Shown here: in pieces, positions 1 through 60,150 of the stretch
How the letters are laid out: the number at the start of each line of letters is the position of its first letter
Position numbering within the stretch: the stretch's first letter is position 1
Assembly: GCA_025345505.1 (NCBI GenBank)
Contig: JANVCC010000261.1
Location: 3,024,005 to 3,088,004, forward strand
Reading direction: 5' to 3'
Length of the DNA stretch: 64,000 bases
From: Todiramphus chloris collaris
Taxonomy: Eukaryota > Chordata > Aves > Coraciiformes > Alcedinidae
Notes under the pieces: generated by a model
Seen by the model: only the letters and a program-made list of their open reading frames with translations
Told to the model about the DNA's origin: nothing
The model's database searches: none
Made by a program: the position numbers and the translations under genes

Positions 1-3000
1 ATGTAAACAATGACATAAATGGCATTTCAATGGGCATGTGATCCACCCTAGGTGCAGATCAGCCCCTTTCTGTATTCAGTGCTAGTAACGCCTCCTGTTC
101 ATCAACAGTTTATTGGAAGCTCAGGACTTTTGTGTGATTTTGAGGGATCAGATACTTTCAGCCAAAGCCTAAAAACTATTATGCTAGAGTTAGAATCCAG
201 CTCATTTGTTTCTGAGAGAACCAGCAGACATAGAAGAGGACTACAGTGGGAAGAATTCAGACTGTGTTCCCTCTAGGTACAGTTCAGTACAGTCTTAAAA
301 TTCTTAGAAGAGAACCTGACGATGACAGACATTTGTAAGCTACTGGTTCATCTGTGAGTGACACTGAATCTTTGAATTCTCTCCTGCAAGGAAAATGTAA
401 CATTTGACTTACACAGAATCCCATGGCGTCTACACGTTTGTGAACAAAACCTGATCAAGGCCTAAGGCATCAGGAAACATCTTTACTCACAATATGATTA
501 AAGGAGTAGTTAGGCTAACCTTTTCTTTTTAGCTACTGGTGTGAAGTTAAATGGTGCTGCAGATTGGAAGATGATGTCTCCTTTAACTGTAATTCAATAA
601 TCTAACACTTACTTTTGTAGTATAATTTAAGAGAACAGTCAAAAGGCAATTCAGGCTAAGAATTTTAAAATATTTTCTCCACAAACTAAAACGCTCCATG
701 AAATGTTCTGGCACAAACTCGCATGAGGAATGAGCCCCTTAAATAGCGTTAGACAATAAACCTAAGTGTCTTGATATTGAAAGACATGTATTTTCTCTCT
801 TGAAGCTAAGGAGGGTACATGAGCTGTAGTGTTTCCATTCTGTTATTATTTTACATGACATCCATTACAGGCATTAGTAAACACCAGTTGTCAGGCTGAA
901 CGTACCCCTGGTTTTACCCACTATGGCCATTCTTAGCTCTGTTATCATGCTTTACCAACCTGCAGGCTGCTGTGAATAAGAAAAAAATCCCCAGAGATCT
1001 GGAAGTCTTGCCAAGAGATTAACAACAAAAAATCCTTGCTGGCTACAAAATAGTTAAAGGTCAGGTTAAAGGCTTGACAAACACATCACTTAGATGAGCC
1101 AATTACAAAAAAAAAACCCTGAGTGTGACAATTTTCAGCAGTAGGAAAAGCAGTATGTGGTTAGGATTGCTTAAAAGCTCTCTCTTTCTTCTAAGGCATT
1201 GCTTTGTGGTGGGGTTCAAAGCAATGTTCTGCCTGTATGCTACCCATGTCTGCCCACACTGTCCAAGATATATTCTGAGAAGAAATGAAGGAAAGAGAAG
1301 GACCCAGTAAATAATAATTAAAAAAAAATTTAAAAATTAGGTGTGAAATACCTATGAAAAATTTATCATGTGTGTTTTTTTTTTTTCTTCCAACACATGC
1401 AACCAGAACTTAAACGACTTAGATTTTAACTTTTTGGCTCATATTATGATAACTGACACAAGACTAGTTTTGGTAACCGAGTCATTGACTAAAAACATAA
1501 TAATTAAAAATATACTCATTATAGATAGTACTAAAATGTTTTATTGCTCATAAAATTTAAGTAGAATAAAATTGGGGAAAAAAACCCATGTATTGGCTTT
1601 GGGCTCCTAACAAAAAGAGCTTCTCCTGTTTTATGAGCCTCAGATTACCAAATAACCTTGACAGCTGAATCAGTGTTCCATGACAACAAGCAGGCCATTG
1701 ATAAATAGCAACAAAACTATTAGATGTTGAGTTTATGAGATGAGTAATAGAGAAGCTAAATTATAGGTTTACCATTTGACAAACTACAGCTTGACAAATC
1801 TGGGCTAACATACTTGTGTGTATGTGTGAATGTACATAACCAAAAGAGAGAATTAGAAACTTTTGAAGAAAAAAGTGAAATTGAGATGTCATGAATGTTA
1901 CAAAGGCATAAATATATTCTTTTCATAGCAGTTAAATTCGCAGTGTCCGTTACCAAACACTTAACAAATCCTCTGTTAAGTACTTGAAGAAGCTGACACT
2001 TAAGTTCTTTTTCTAGTTTTAATTTCAGTTTTACTTTATGTACTGTAAAGCAGAAAAGAAGGGGAATTGCCTATACATGGTAGATCTTTAAACTGCATCT
2101 TGCAAACTAATAGATTCCAGTTAAAACTCAAAGCCAGCAGTTTAAAAAGTCACCAGCAGAAGTAAGAGTGCATTCTTTGAAAAATATCTCCCAGCTTATG
2201 GAGAGTAATTTGCACTTCCTAGGAAAACAACAACTGCATTTTATCATCATTCTGTAATCAGAGTGGAAGATGTCAGGAGTGATTTTACTTACAGTTGAAT
2301 CTCATGTGTTCGCTTATTTTAAAACGATGGAAGGAATATAGAGGAAATATGGGTAAGTGCCCACCCATGTACAGGAAAAGGTGTGATGGGACAAGCTAAT
2401 GCCTCAGTCTTTCATAGAAGAGAAACTTTCTCACGTGACCGATGTGCTTCCAGGCAGATTTGTGAGCCTCCTGTCCTGACATCAATGCAGCAGCTTTTGA
2501 TTTACTGCTGTAAACTGTGACGGTCACGGTCAAGTGGGATTCTTGCACTCTCATTTCCCAGAGCAGATCTGCAGGTGGCATCAGTACCCCCCCACTGGTC
2601 TTGACAGTAGTCTGATAACATCTGAGTTTGACTGTCTTCTCAGTTGTGGTGATCATGTTAAGCTAGCCCACCGTGGTGGGCTTATAACATTATATTACTA
2701 GAAAAAGATTGTACTTCATGAGCACAAGTATCAGTTTACCGTGTTTTCCCTTAATTTGACTGGAAGGTACACAATAGTCAGACAAATTACAGGATTAAAG
2801 CTGAAGAGATAAAGTTCTGTGTCCTGTGCTGCATAGGTGGGCATACTAGATGGTCTAACTCGATCTTCTGATCTAAAAATCTATTAATTACACTTGTGTA
2901 GGAAACAGCTCTAGCTTTGTCAAAGGAGAATTGAATGCTAGAAATTTGTCTTGTCACTCTCACAGCAGCTACTAGAGGTAAACTTGAAGCTTGACAAGTA

Positions 3001-4932
3001 AATGGGAAAGATCAAAAGCAAACCTAGTGAAGGTTTTGGTTGACAAAAACAATTGTGTGTGAAGGGTTTTCAAACAATTGCCATTTACTCAAATTTCTTG
3101 GAACAACATGAATTGTATGAACTGCCATTCACAAATATAAATTAAGAAACTCTTGATTCTATTTTCTTAGAAATAAATGATGAACATTTGCCCACACTAT
3201 AGCCATCCATGATGTCTGTTAAATGGGCATCATTTCCAAGGGGATGCTTATACCATTGTGATTATAACCTTTAATATGATGTTCATGCTATGCTGTATTC
3301 ATAAACAGAGAAATAACACAGAAGCCATAATATACGCAACTACAGCAGGTGCTTAGCATCCAGTATTCCTGATGCCCAAGCATTTTAGCTTTCAGAAGAT
3401 CAAGAATATCCTCTGTGTTTAAGATGCATATGGTAGAATTTTAACAACCCCCCTAAAACACAGATCTTTGTATTTCCATGTCCTTCATGTTTGCAATGAT
3501 GGATTGCCAAAAAGGTGCTTAGCCAAAAATGGGTATTTTTTTTATAACAAAAAGCTCAAGTTAGTCATATGCTTTCATCCAAAACAATCAGAACCTGAGC
3601 CAATTTAGTGCACATAAGATACCTTGGAAGGATTAATTTATGCTGTTGAGCTTGTAATATGTGTAACCAATAGGAGTTCTCTGCATACATGGATTTTTTG
3701 CAAATCTTGCAGCTAAGTCAGTGAGCCAAATGCAAAATCCAACACCTAAGGGCATTGTGTAGATTTGTAATGCACCCTGGGGGTGCCTAAGGTCGAGAAA
3801 CCACTGAGTGGATTACACAGATTCATATATGTAGTTTTTTCATCTCTGACAGATATAATATGAGCACTATTATTCATACTGCATACATTTTTAGAATACT
3901 GTGTGAAAGAGAACAATGAAATCATGTCAAAACCCTTACCCAAAAAGTTATTAAAAAAAAAGAGGGTTGAAACTTCAGGCCTCTTTAGTGAGGTATCATA
4001 TGGTGTAGCATCTATATGCTGTTCAGATCAGCTGCATGGCAGTCAGGGTTTTACTAAATATCTGTAGAAGCAAATTAACATGCAGATCAATATGTGGATC
4101 TTAAAGGACCTGAAAGAATATACGAAATCTGACAAAATTCTTCCTCTTTGAAATCCTGCCCTATCTTCTCTTGTCAGTCATCTGGAAATTAGGCATCTAG
4201 ACTGGGTAAAGCCTTTCCCAGGGGATGGCTCAGCCTGTTATCAGATAGACCTACTTTTAAATGGGATGAATTGCCCTCTGGAGGAGCCTTTTTCCAAAGT
4301 CTATATAGAGACCTGAGAAGACCTTAAACTAGGCATTTATGGATGAAGTTAATGAGATGCAACCAACGCTTGGAACTGATGCTGAAAGAGGGACCCATGT
4401 TGCTGTGTGGTCTGAAGGTATAGTGTGATTCACACAGGTTTCATGGTGTTGAACTCAACGTGTGTCACTGGTTATCCATGCTGATGTAAAAAGGTAATGG
4501 AGCCAAAGGCTCAGGATATTCCAGTACAGATAGTGGTATATTTTTCCTCTTAGCCATTTCTCTGGATTATCAACCTGGACAACAATTTTGTTCATACTTT
4601 CCTAGGTGTATTTATTTTACCCCAGAGCAGGGCTTAGATTAGCATATGCTTATTTAAGATTAAGGATGATGGGTTATGGGTTTTTTTGTTTTGTCTTCCT
4701 CCTCATTTGCCTTCCCTCAGAGAGATTTTGGCAGCAGTCAAAAGAAACGGGACTTGTCTGTGCCCTGAACTTACAGTACATGAGCTAAAATCAAATATCC
4801 ACTAAACACAGTTTGCTGAAACCACAAATGAATAAATGTCAGTCCTCACTTTTATGGTTAGAATTAGAGGATAGTGGTTTAAAACTGTTTACTTGTCCCA
4901 CTTTCTTTATCATTGGTGACTGATCCTTGCAG
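1..4932 (+). other. ST18: Intron (3' part) upstream of the first coding exon in the window
   Basis: This AT-rich sequence ends in the acceptor tccttgcag at 4932. I searched it for the expected first coding exon of ST18 (about 30 residues, ending in phase 2) and found no match next to a GT donor, so I treat it as the tail of a long intron. Short A/T runs occur, but no mobile element was recognised. Non-coding 5' exons could be hidden here and cannot be seen from sequence alone. Confidence 0.7.
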
Positions 4933-53497
<48,565 letters not shown>

Positions 53498-53657
53498 GAT
53501 GTGAAAGCTGCTGGGCAACAGAAATTACTTAACAGCAGTAAACTCCAGATGGATCTGTTAGGAGTTCATGTACTGCTAAGGGGTGTAGGTTGCCATGCTG
53601 CATTTACAATTGCAACATTGCACTAATTTTTTTCCCAGCTGACGTAAAAGAAAAGAG

Positions 53658-53663
53658 AATAAA
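53658..53663 (+). promoter_or_regulatory. ST18: Possible proximal polyadenylation signal AATAAA
   Basis: A perfect AATAAA 161 bp after the stop codon. No strong GT-rich downstream element is obvious, so use is uncertain. It would give a very short 3' UTR lacking most regulatory sites. Confidence 0.35.
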
Positions 53664-54547
53664 CCCACAACAGACTATTTGTATTAACAGCAATGCACTC
53701 TGTTAGTATATTGTATTTATTTCAGTACAATTCCTTTTTTTTTCTTCTTCTTCTTTTGCACTCAGTTTTTGTAAAGTGAATGTAAAAAGTGTGTGCGACT
53801 ATTTTTTATATTTTTTATTTATTTCTAATCAAAGAGTTGTTTTTTTTATCTTTTAACAGCATTTTTGCGGCCTGCCATATTTTTACAAATGTGTTTATTA
53901 ATTTATTTTCCAACAGGATTTTAAATGGACTGAAAGTTATACTGTAAATTAAATAACTTGCTGGGTTTGTACAGGAAGAAAAAACAAAACAAAACAAAAA
54001 AAAAAACCCAACAACAAACCACACACACAAAAAGGAAAGTAAGAAACGACTGAACCGTGGTTCTAGTTTTATTTTCCTCACATCCTGCTTTTTTATAATG
54101 GCTTTGTATCAGAAATGGGTTTGCAGTAACATGAGATGTGAAGATGCCTGGAATGAGAAGATAAATGGTGCCCACTAGTGGGGAATTTGGGCTCTTAAAA
54201 GCACAGTATGCTGGAAACCAGTGTGTTAAAGAACACGTTAGCAATAATGAAATATAGCAATCAGCAAAGCACTTGACTTGGCTGTGTGATTTTAGCCTAT
54301 GCGAATGGTTATTTAAAATGCTTCAAGAGAACTTCAGATTTTATTTTACCACTGCAGTTTTTGGGTTGTTTTTTTTTTTCCGAGTTAGCTCATGGAGGGA
54401 AACGACCGTTATCCCAAGACAAGAAGGAGAACTTGCTAGGACTGGTACTTTTTTAGTACAAGGTGTTGAGGTTTTCACAAAGTGACCAGTATTGCTATGG
54501 GTTTGGGTTGGAAAAAAAAAAGAAACGCAAACGCATCCCGAGCTGAA

Positions 54548-54566
54548 GGCCGTGTACATAACGGCC
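54548..54566 (+). promoter_or_regulatory. ST18: Hairpin with Pumilio recognition element in 3' UTR
   Basis: GGCCGT (54548-54553) and ACGGCC (54561-54566) form a 6-bp stem around the loop GTACATA. Together with the last stem T the loop spells TGTACATA, the PUM consensus TGTANATA, at 54553-54560. Binding is inferred only. Confidence 0.45.
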
Positions 54567-55964
54567 CAACCACATCCCCCCTGAAATGGCATTTCATACT
54601 GGTTGGAGCTTAAGGGCAGCGGAGAAGGCGGTGGTCTGGAGAGGAATGCCACCGCTCCTCTTTGAACCGGCGGTAGCAACACCGTCACTGGCTTCTCTCT
54701 TTCTTCTTCGCTAAGCCTAGGCCGATACTGAATTTGTTACCAGTCTTTTTGGTAGGGTACCAAGTGCTCCAGAGCATACGGACAGACGGAGGGGCGGACA
54801 GACGAGCTGCCACGTGCCTCGGTCTCTGCTTAGCCTGGGTGTTGGGACTTCTGAACCCGTCAGGACGTAGCGGTTGCTATAACAGAGGCAATGCCTATTT
54901 CAGGGATTGTAAGTAATTAAGCATTGTTTCAAAAGGTTTTTTTTATATTTATTTTTTTTAAGAAAAAGGTATAAACAACCAGCTGAACTGCCTTTTTTGT
55001 ATGCACACACACCTCACGTGCATATGTGCCTCAGTGTAAATGTATACATGGATCTAGCGTGTGTTTAATTTTCCCGTGCTATAATGAAAGTGTTTATTTT
55101 TATTAGCCTCATTTATATTTAGATTGAATATGATGGCATTCACAGGCTTGACATATACAATTATATTATTACTGTTCCTGCACAAAAGTACTATTCAAAA
55201 GTGATTCAACTCTCATGCACTGTGGTCACTGTTCTGCATTAGGTGGGGCTTGCTTTTTGTTTGAGGGTTGATTCGACTCTCCGATCCTAGTCTAGACAGG
55301 GGAAAATGTATGTTCTTAGGAGCTGTGTTTATTTTTCAATCGATTTTTCAAAAGCTACCATATGTGCTGTCTAATATAAATAGGAGGACACCAAACAAAA
55401 ATTTGCTATTAAAGTTATTGTTCTTGCTAAAAAAAAAAAAACAACAAAGAAACCCACACACACAAAAAGCAAACATTTGTTATACTTGTTAAATGCATAC
55501 AAAATGAGTTCACTCATTACAAAGACTAAAATTTAATTTACTAAATATTTTAATCAAATTTGTTATATATTTTATTTAAGTAAAAAAAATAATAATAATC
55601 TCTGACTGACCTATGTATTTATTATTATGATTTACTATGGCTTCAGGTTAATTTATCTGTGTTTGGTTGTTTGCTCAGGATGTTCTGTGAAGTATGTTTG
55701 TATTTATTTGCCTCCCTCGTACTTGATGTGTTTTGTAACGTGCACTGATTTTTTTCTTTTTCTTTTTGTTTTTATTTTATTTATTTTTTTGTGTTTAAAT
55801 GCATTGATGAGCTATACTGTAAATTAGACCTTTTGTAAAGAGCAATGATGTATGCATTTTTTTAATTTGGAGTAGTTTGTATACTGTTTCTTCATACAAT
55901 TAATATTTCTTACATCAAAACAACAAAATTGTGTTCTGTGCTGTACATTTGGTGTATGGTAGGA

Positions 55965-55970
55965 AATAAA
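55965..55970 (+). promoter_or_regulatory. ST18: Main polyadenylation signal AATAAA
   Basis: AATAAA is followed about 20 bases later by a CA cleavage dinucleotide (about 55990) and then a TTTGCTGGGTTTTTTT GU/U-rich element (55995-56011), the full arrangement of a strong poly(A) site. The resulting 3' UTR of about 2.5 kb is close to that of human ST18. Confidence 0.8.
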
Positions 55971-55990
55971 ATTGATAATGAAACATTACA

Positions 55991-58900
55991 GCAAGTTTGC
56001 TGGGTTTTTTTAGCCTCTAGATGCCGACTTGTATTACACTTTCCTAACTGCACCTGGCACTATACAATGTGTCAGATGTTTTCCTTGCTTTGTGTACAAA
56101 ATGTGTCATCCCTGTAAGTAAATTTATGGTATAAATAATTTAATTAGTGTTTTGCTTTGTCAATTTGAAATAAGGAGGAGAAAAATGGAACTGCTTAAGA
56201 GGCCTTTTTCACTCCTGAAGCAAAAAACCCAAAAATAATAAAAAATCAAGATAATAATCACTGCATTATTTAATGCATTCTTTTCTTGGCAATTGTAGAC
56301 TTCATTTATACTGATAAAGTACAGGATTTGTGCTGACCTTTAACAGCTGCTAAATGATGTTTAAACATAAAAGCCATTGTAAAGTTTCCAGCAATTCGGA
56401 ACCGCCCACTGTTTCAGTGCAATTTTCTGCTGAGATTTGCAGTGCTTAGACCTTGCACAAATAAAAATCTGCCCGTTTTAGAAAGACAATATTTCCAGTA
56501 TCTAATGGACTTTCTTTTTTCACTGCTCATTGTAGCGAAAACAGGCCAGTTTTATTTAGGGAACCTGCTCATGGCTCCAGGAGCAGTTCTTGTCTCAGAT
56601 TCCAACTTCCCATGGATAAAACAAGAATAATTTTATTTAGAAAATAAAGTAAATTTAAAGCCTAGAAAGTAGCTGGCAATTATCTATTTGAATAGACACA
56701 GATACACCAAAACGGCCTCTGACACTAGAAAAAGATGGACATGTCCTGCATTTAAATAGAGCAGAAGCTCAAAATTGATATCATGACTGAATCCTGGAGA
56801 CTCCAAAGCTTGCTGAGTTTGGAGCTGTAGAGTCAGCAAAGGGTTGGAGACACGACCTGTCCTGGGAAGCTCCACACTGCTGGGATTCAGCATTTTCTTT
56901 GCTCTAGGACACTTTCAAAGGACAGCATGAACTGGTTCTTAAGTAATTCATAGTTACTTAAGTAATATTTCTTAATATTTTAAAATGAATTTAAAAGAGT
57001 ATTTTTCCAGGGACTTTTTTTGAAATTAACTCTTTATCTTTGGCTGTAGACCTTCAGGTCTACAAGCTTTTCCTAGTTGTTTTTGAATAGCAAGTATGAT
57101 ATCCATAGCTACTTGATTAAATTGTTATTATCTAAATACTCTTCCTGCATTCATCTTTAAACAGCTTACTCTGATAATGTTTATTTCAGTGTTGAAATGA
57201 TGGTTCTTCTCCATTAAAAAAGAGTAATGTAAACAGCTAAGCCGTATTTGTTACTAAACTAACATAAGCCATGGTGGGGAGGGAACAAAATAACAAAAAA
57301 TGTTGTGCTGGAAATAAACTTTCAAACCATTTCCATCTTCTGAAGTTTCCATGTTTAATACTTGTTCTGTATCTATGCCTATCGAAGGGGGAAAACCTTT
57401 TAATTCAGTAAAAATACATAAATTCCACTGATTGAATTAACTTGAACGGAATTGAAGTTAAATACCAAAGGGGAGCAAGAACAGTCAACATTTGCTGTCC
57501 TATCAACTCAAGAAGCCTATCCTGTCTCTTAACTGGTCATGAAGCAGGTTTTTGAGTCTACGGTGTAGGAAACAGATTGGTTTCTACTGCAATCTTCTTT
57601 CTATTTACTAATTAAGCACCTCTTCTCTCCTGCTGGCTTAGTGTATCTAATTATACCATGGCTTTTCCACCCAGCAACCCTTCGTCCTACTCATGTTGTA
57701 CTTTTTTTTTTTTTCTTTTTCTCTTTTTCCTTTTTTTTTTTTAATATAAATCACAGGATTTCTTGATGGGAATTTGTTATCATGCACTGATGCAGAGCTA
57801 TGACAGAAGCCATCCCCTCCATTTCTTCCCGTGTTCCTGCAGTGCTGTACATTCTACCTGCCTTGGCATTTCTGCGGCGCTTAAAGCTTCTTTCTGTTTT
57901 ATGCAGCTGTATAACTTGGAAGCTGCTAAGAGATTTGCACCAGACAAAGTCCTTTGTTCATCTTGCTTGTGGGATGATGGAGCTCCATTTAGCTTTTGTG
58001 CAATGTAGGACAGTGACCTAGTTTCAGTACCTTTCAATATCTCATTCTGGCTGGGTTTTCTTCTGTCTCTTTTGCTCTAGTAAGTCTTAGACGGCCAAGC
58101 TTACACGTAATTTCATCAAGGATTAGTCTGATTTCCGTCTGACTTCATGGTTTAGCTCTTTCTTTTCCCCTCCTAAGGCATTATTGCAGTCCTCATTTTA
58201 TTCCTACGCTCCTTACATTGTTTCCCTCAAAGATATCTTCCCGTTAGTGCTGCCAATCGCTCTGAAACTAAATTCTCAAAATGCACAGGCTGAATTTCCA
58301 AGCAAGAGAAGTAAAGTCTATAAAAGCAGAAGCGTTTTTATTGAGATAATGGAGCTCCTACAGATTTTGTGAAAAAACAGCTGATTGCTATGAGAGCAAA
58401 ATTATGATTCACCACAAGAAGGAAGAGGAGGGAGGCTCAGCTGCTACAGATTCTGTTTGGTAAGGGCCGCCTCCCCACCAGCACAAAGTGCAACCCCGAC
58501 CAGCAGCACGAGGTAGTGCAAGGTTGGCCAGAGATCTGCACTCCTGTGCCCACTGCGGTGTCACAGGGTCTAAACAGTGCAAGTCTTGTGTGTGAGTGTA
58601 AGTATTGGAGCAAGAAAGCAGGTAAGTGAGCAGTGACTGCAGCTCCTGTGCTGTAGTGACAGTGGTGGGGCCAGGGCACAGGGCAGAATTCCACAGGAGG
58701 TCATTGGGGTACCAGGCTCCATCAGCTCCTCCCAGTGAAGAACTGGTCTGTTTTCCAAACGTGGGTCTTTCCCCATTTTGCCAAACTACATGCCCTCTCT
58801 GGGGTGTGGTGGTATCATCACGAGTTGTGTTCCTAACCCTGCTCGCTGGGGAAGAGCAGGTTGCTGCTGAGCTCAGACGCACCCCGAGATGGGTTTGTGT

Positions 58901-59039
58901 CTGGGAGGAGGAAGGTGACTCGTGCACGACTCCAACCTTCAGCGCATCTGCTGTTGCAGGCTGAGGTTTCATGGGGGCAGCTGGTGGCACGGGAGGAACC
59001 CAGCTGCTCACCATGTACCTCTTCTCCTCCACCTCTTCC
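55991..59039. other. Intergenic sequence downstream of ST18
   Basis: AT-rich up to about 58400, with poly-T tracts at 57702-57742, then GC-richer. A 207-codon minus-strand open frame (58409-59032) overlaps plus-strand frames of similar size, has no known domain and no visible start context or splice support, so I do not call it a gene. No mobile element was recognised. Confidence 0.75.
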
Positions 59040-59250
59040 CACCTCCCTGGGTGCTGCCGTCCCCAGCCGGGTAGCGGCCGCCCAGCTTCACTTCTCCCCT
59101 TTCCCCACCCCCCCCCCCCCCCCAGGCCAGGCCGGAGGCGACTCTTGGGGCGTATTTTTTTTTTTTTTATTTCTGCAAGAGGATTAAATCTCCTTTCACC
59201 ATCTTGGGAGCATAGCGTGCCTGCAGCCGTGGCTGGCTGGCCTGGCTGCC
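59040..59250. promoter_or_regulatory. CpG-enriched patch, candidate promoter or regulatory island
   Basis: About eleven CpGs in roughly 220 bp, including a NotI-type GCGGCCGC at 59074-59081. A C16 run (59108-59123) and a T run (about 59155-59169) lie inside it. It stands out against CpG-poor surroundings. It could be the promoter of a downstream or non-coding transcript, but no transcript is visible. Confidence 0.3.
59108..59123. repeat. Poly-C run (C16)
   Basis: A homopolymer in the CpG-enriched patch; G-rich on the - strand. Run length may be unreliable. Confidence 0.92.
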
Positions 59251-59399
59251 GCCGTTCATGATGCCCTTTTTATTACCAGATTAGAGGACATTGTCGTGAT
59301 GTGGATGAGGCCTTTCAGATAAGGAGCTGTACAAGTTCCAGCAGGTTCCAAACACAACAGCGCGGCTTTTGCATCCAGCCTACGGGATCAGAGTTTATT

Positions 59400-60150
59400 T
59401 CCCCGATGCAGACAGCTTTGCGCTGCCTTCCTGTTAATTAAAGTATTGATTACAATACTGCACTGTTTACACGCAAGATTTTGCATGGTCTTGGCCATTC
59501 ACATGCAAATGAACTTGTAAGCCTTTCTGTGCCCTAAAATCTGCTGATGTCAGTCTTCCAATTCTAACTCCACGTTGTAGGACATGTGGCTTTCTATAGC
59601 TTAGCTCTGATGCCCCCGAGTCATATTATCTCAATTCTGAGGTTCATTATGATAAATCTTCCACTGGTTTTAAATCAAAAAACTTTAATTGTACCGTACT
59701 CATTCAGCTTAGGTTTTGGCTCCTGAAGGCAGCAGTTTTAATTGCATCGTTTGTATAGTGGCCCAATATGTTTTGGTGTGAAAAGTGCATTATCACGTCG
59801 AATTTTGCATTATTTTTACCATATGTTTTAGTTACACTAAAACTTCGGATGGGAAGCGATGAGGCTTTCCCACTGCTCTCTCATTCTCTCTTCAGTGTTT
59901 TTTAATGAGCTGGGCCCACACTATTTCCTTTTGTTCTCATCAGTCGAGGTTTTAGGGAGCTGTTTATTTGTAGGGTAATTCTTGTATTTATGTAGAGCAA
60001 GGCATTAGACATTTTTATCCTCTACTTATTAACAAGCCAGATGGTACCGGCTGCTACCCACACAATTCCAATTATCAGATGGCAAACTGAAATATACGTG
60101 GGGCAAATGAGAAGATGTATATTAAAGAAGCATCGCGGTAAATTGGCTTC
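59400..60150. promoter_or_regulatory. Candidate conserved non-coding element with homeodomain/POU-like sites
   Basis: AT-rich sequence without simple repeats, containing TTAATTAA (59434-59441), an 18-bp inverted repeat AGTATTG-ATTA-CAATACT (59442-59459) and a perfect POU octamer ATGCAAAT (59503-59510), followed by more TAAT-rich sequence. This texture is typical of enhancers near developmental regulators. Conservation cannot be tested here, and the limits are arbitrary. Confidence 0.3.

Larger units (their letters stand above)
53498..55990 (+). other. ST18: ST18 3' untranslated region
   Basis: Runs from the stop to the predicted cleavage site after AATAAA at 55965. It is about 2.5 kb and strongly A/T-rich, with ATTTA motifs (for example around 53815-53820), an A-rich tract at 53980-54035, a CpG-rich block at 54541-54880, a Pumilio-type site at 54553-54560 and an A13 run at 55429-55441. 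These suggest post-transcriptional control, as is common for neural regulators; which sites are used is not known from sequence. Confidence 0.85.

Noticed and set aside
4339-4428. Small open frame starting ATGGATGAAG with a GT-like donor, possibly the missing first coding exon
   Set aside because: The peptide does not resemble the ST18 N-terminus, and the donor phase does not fit the exon at 4933.
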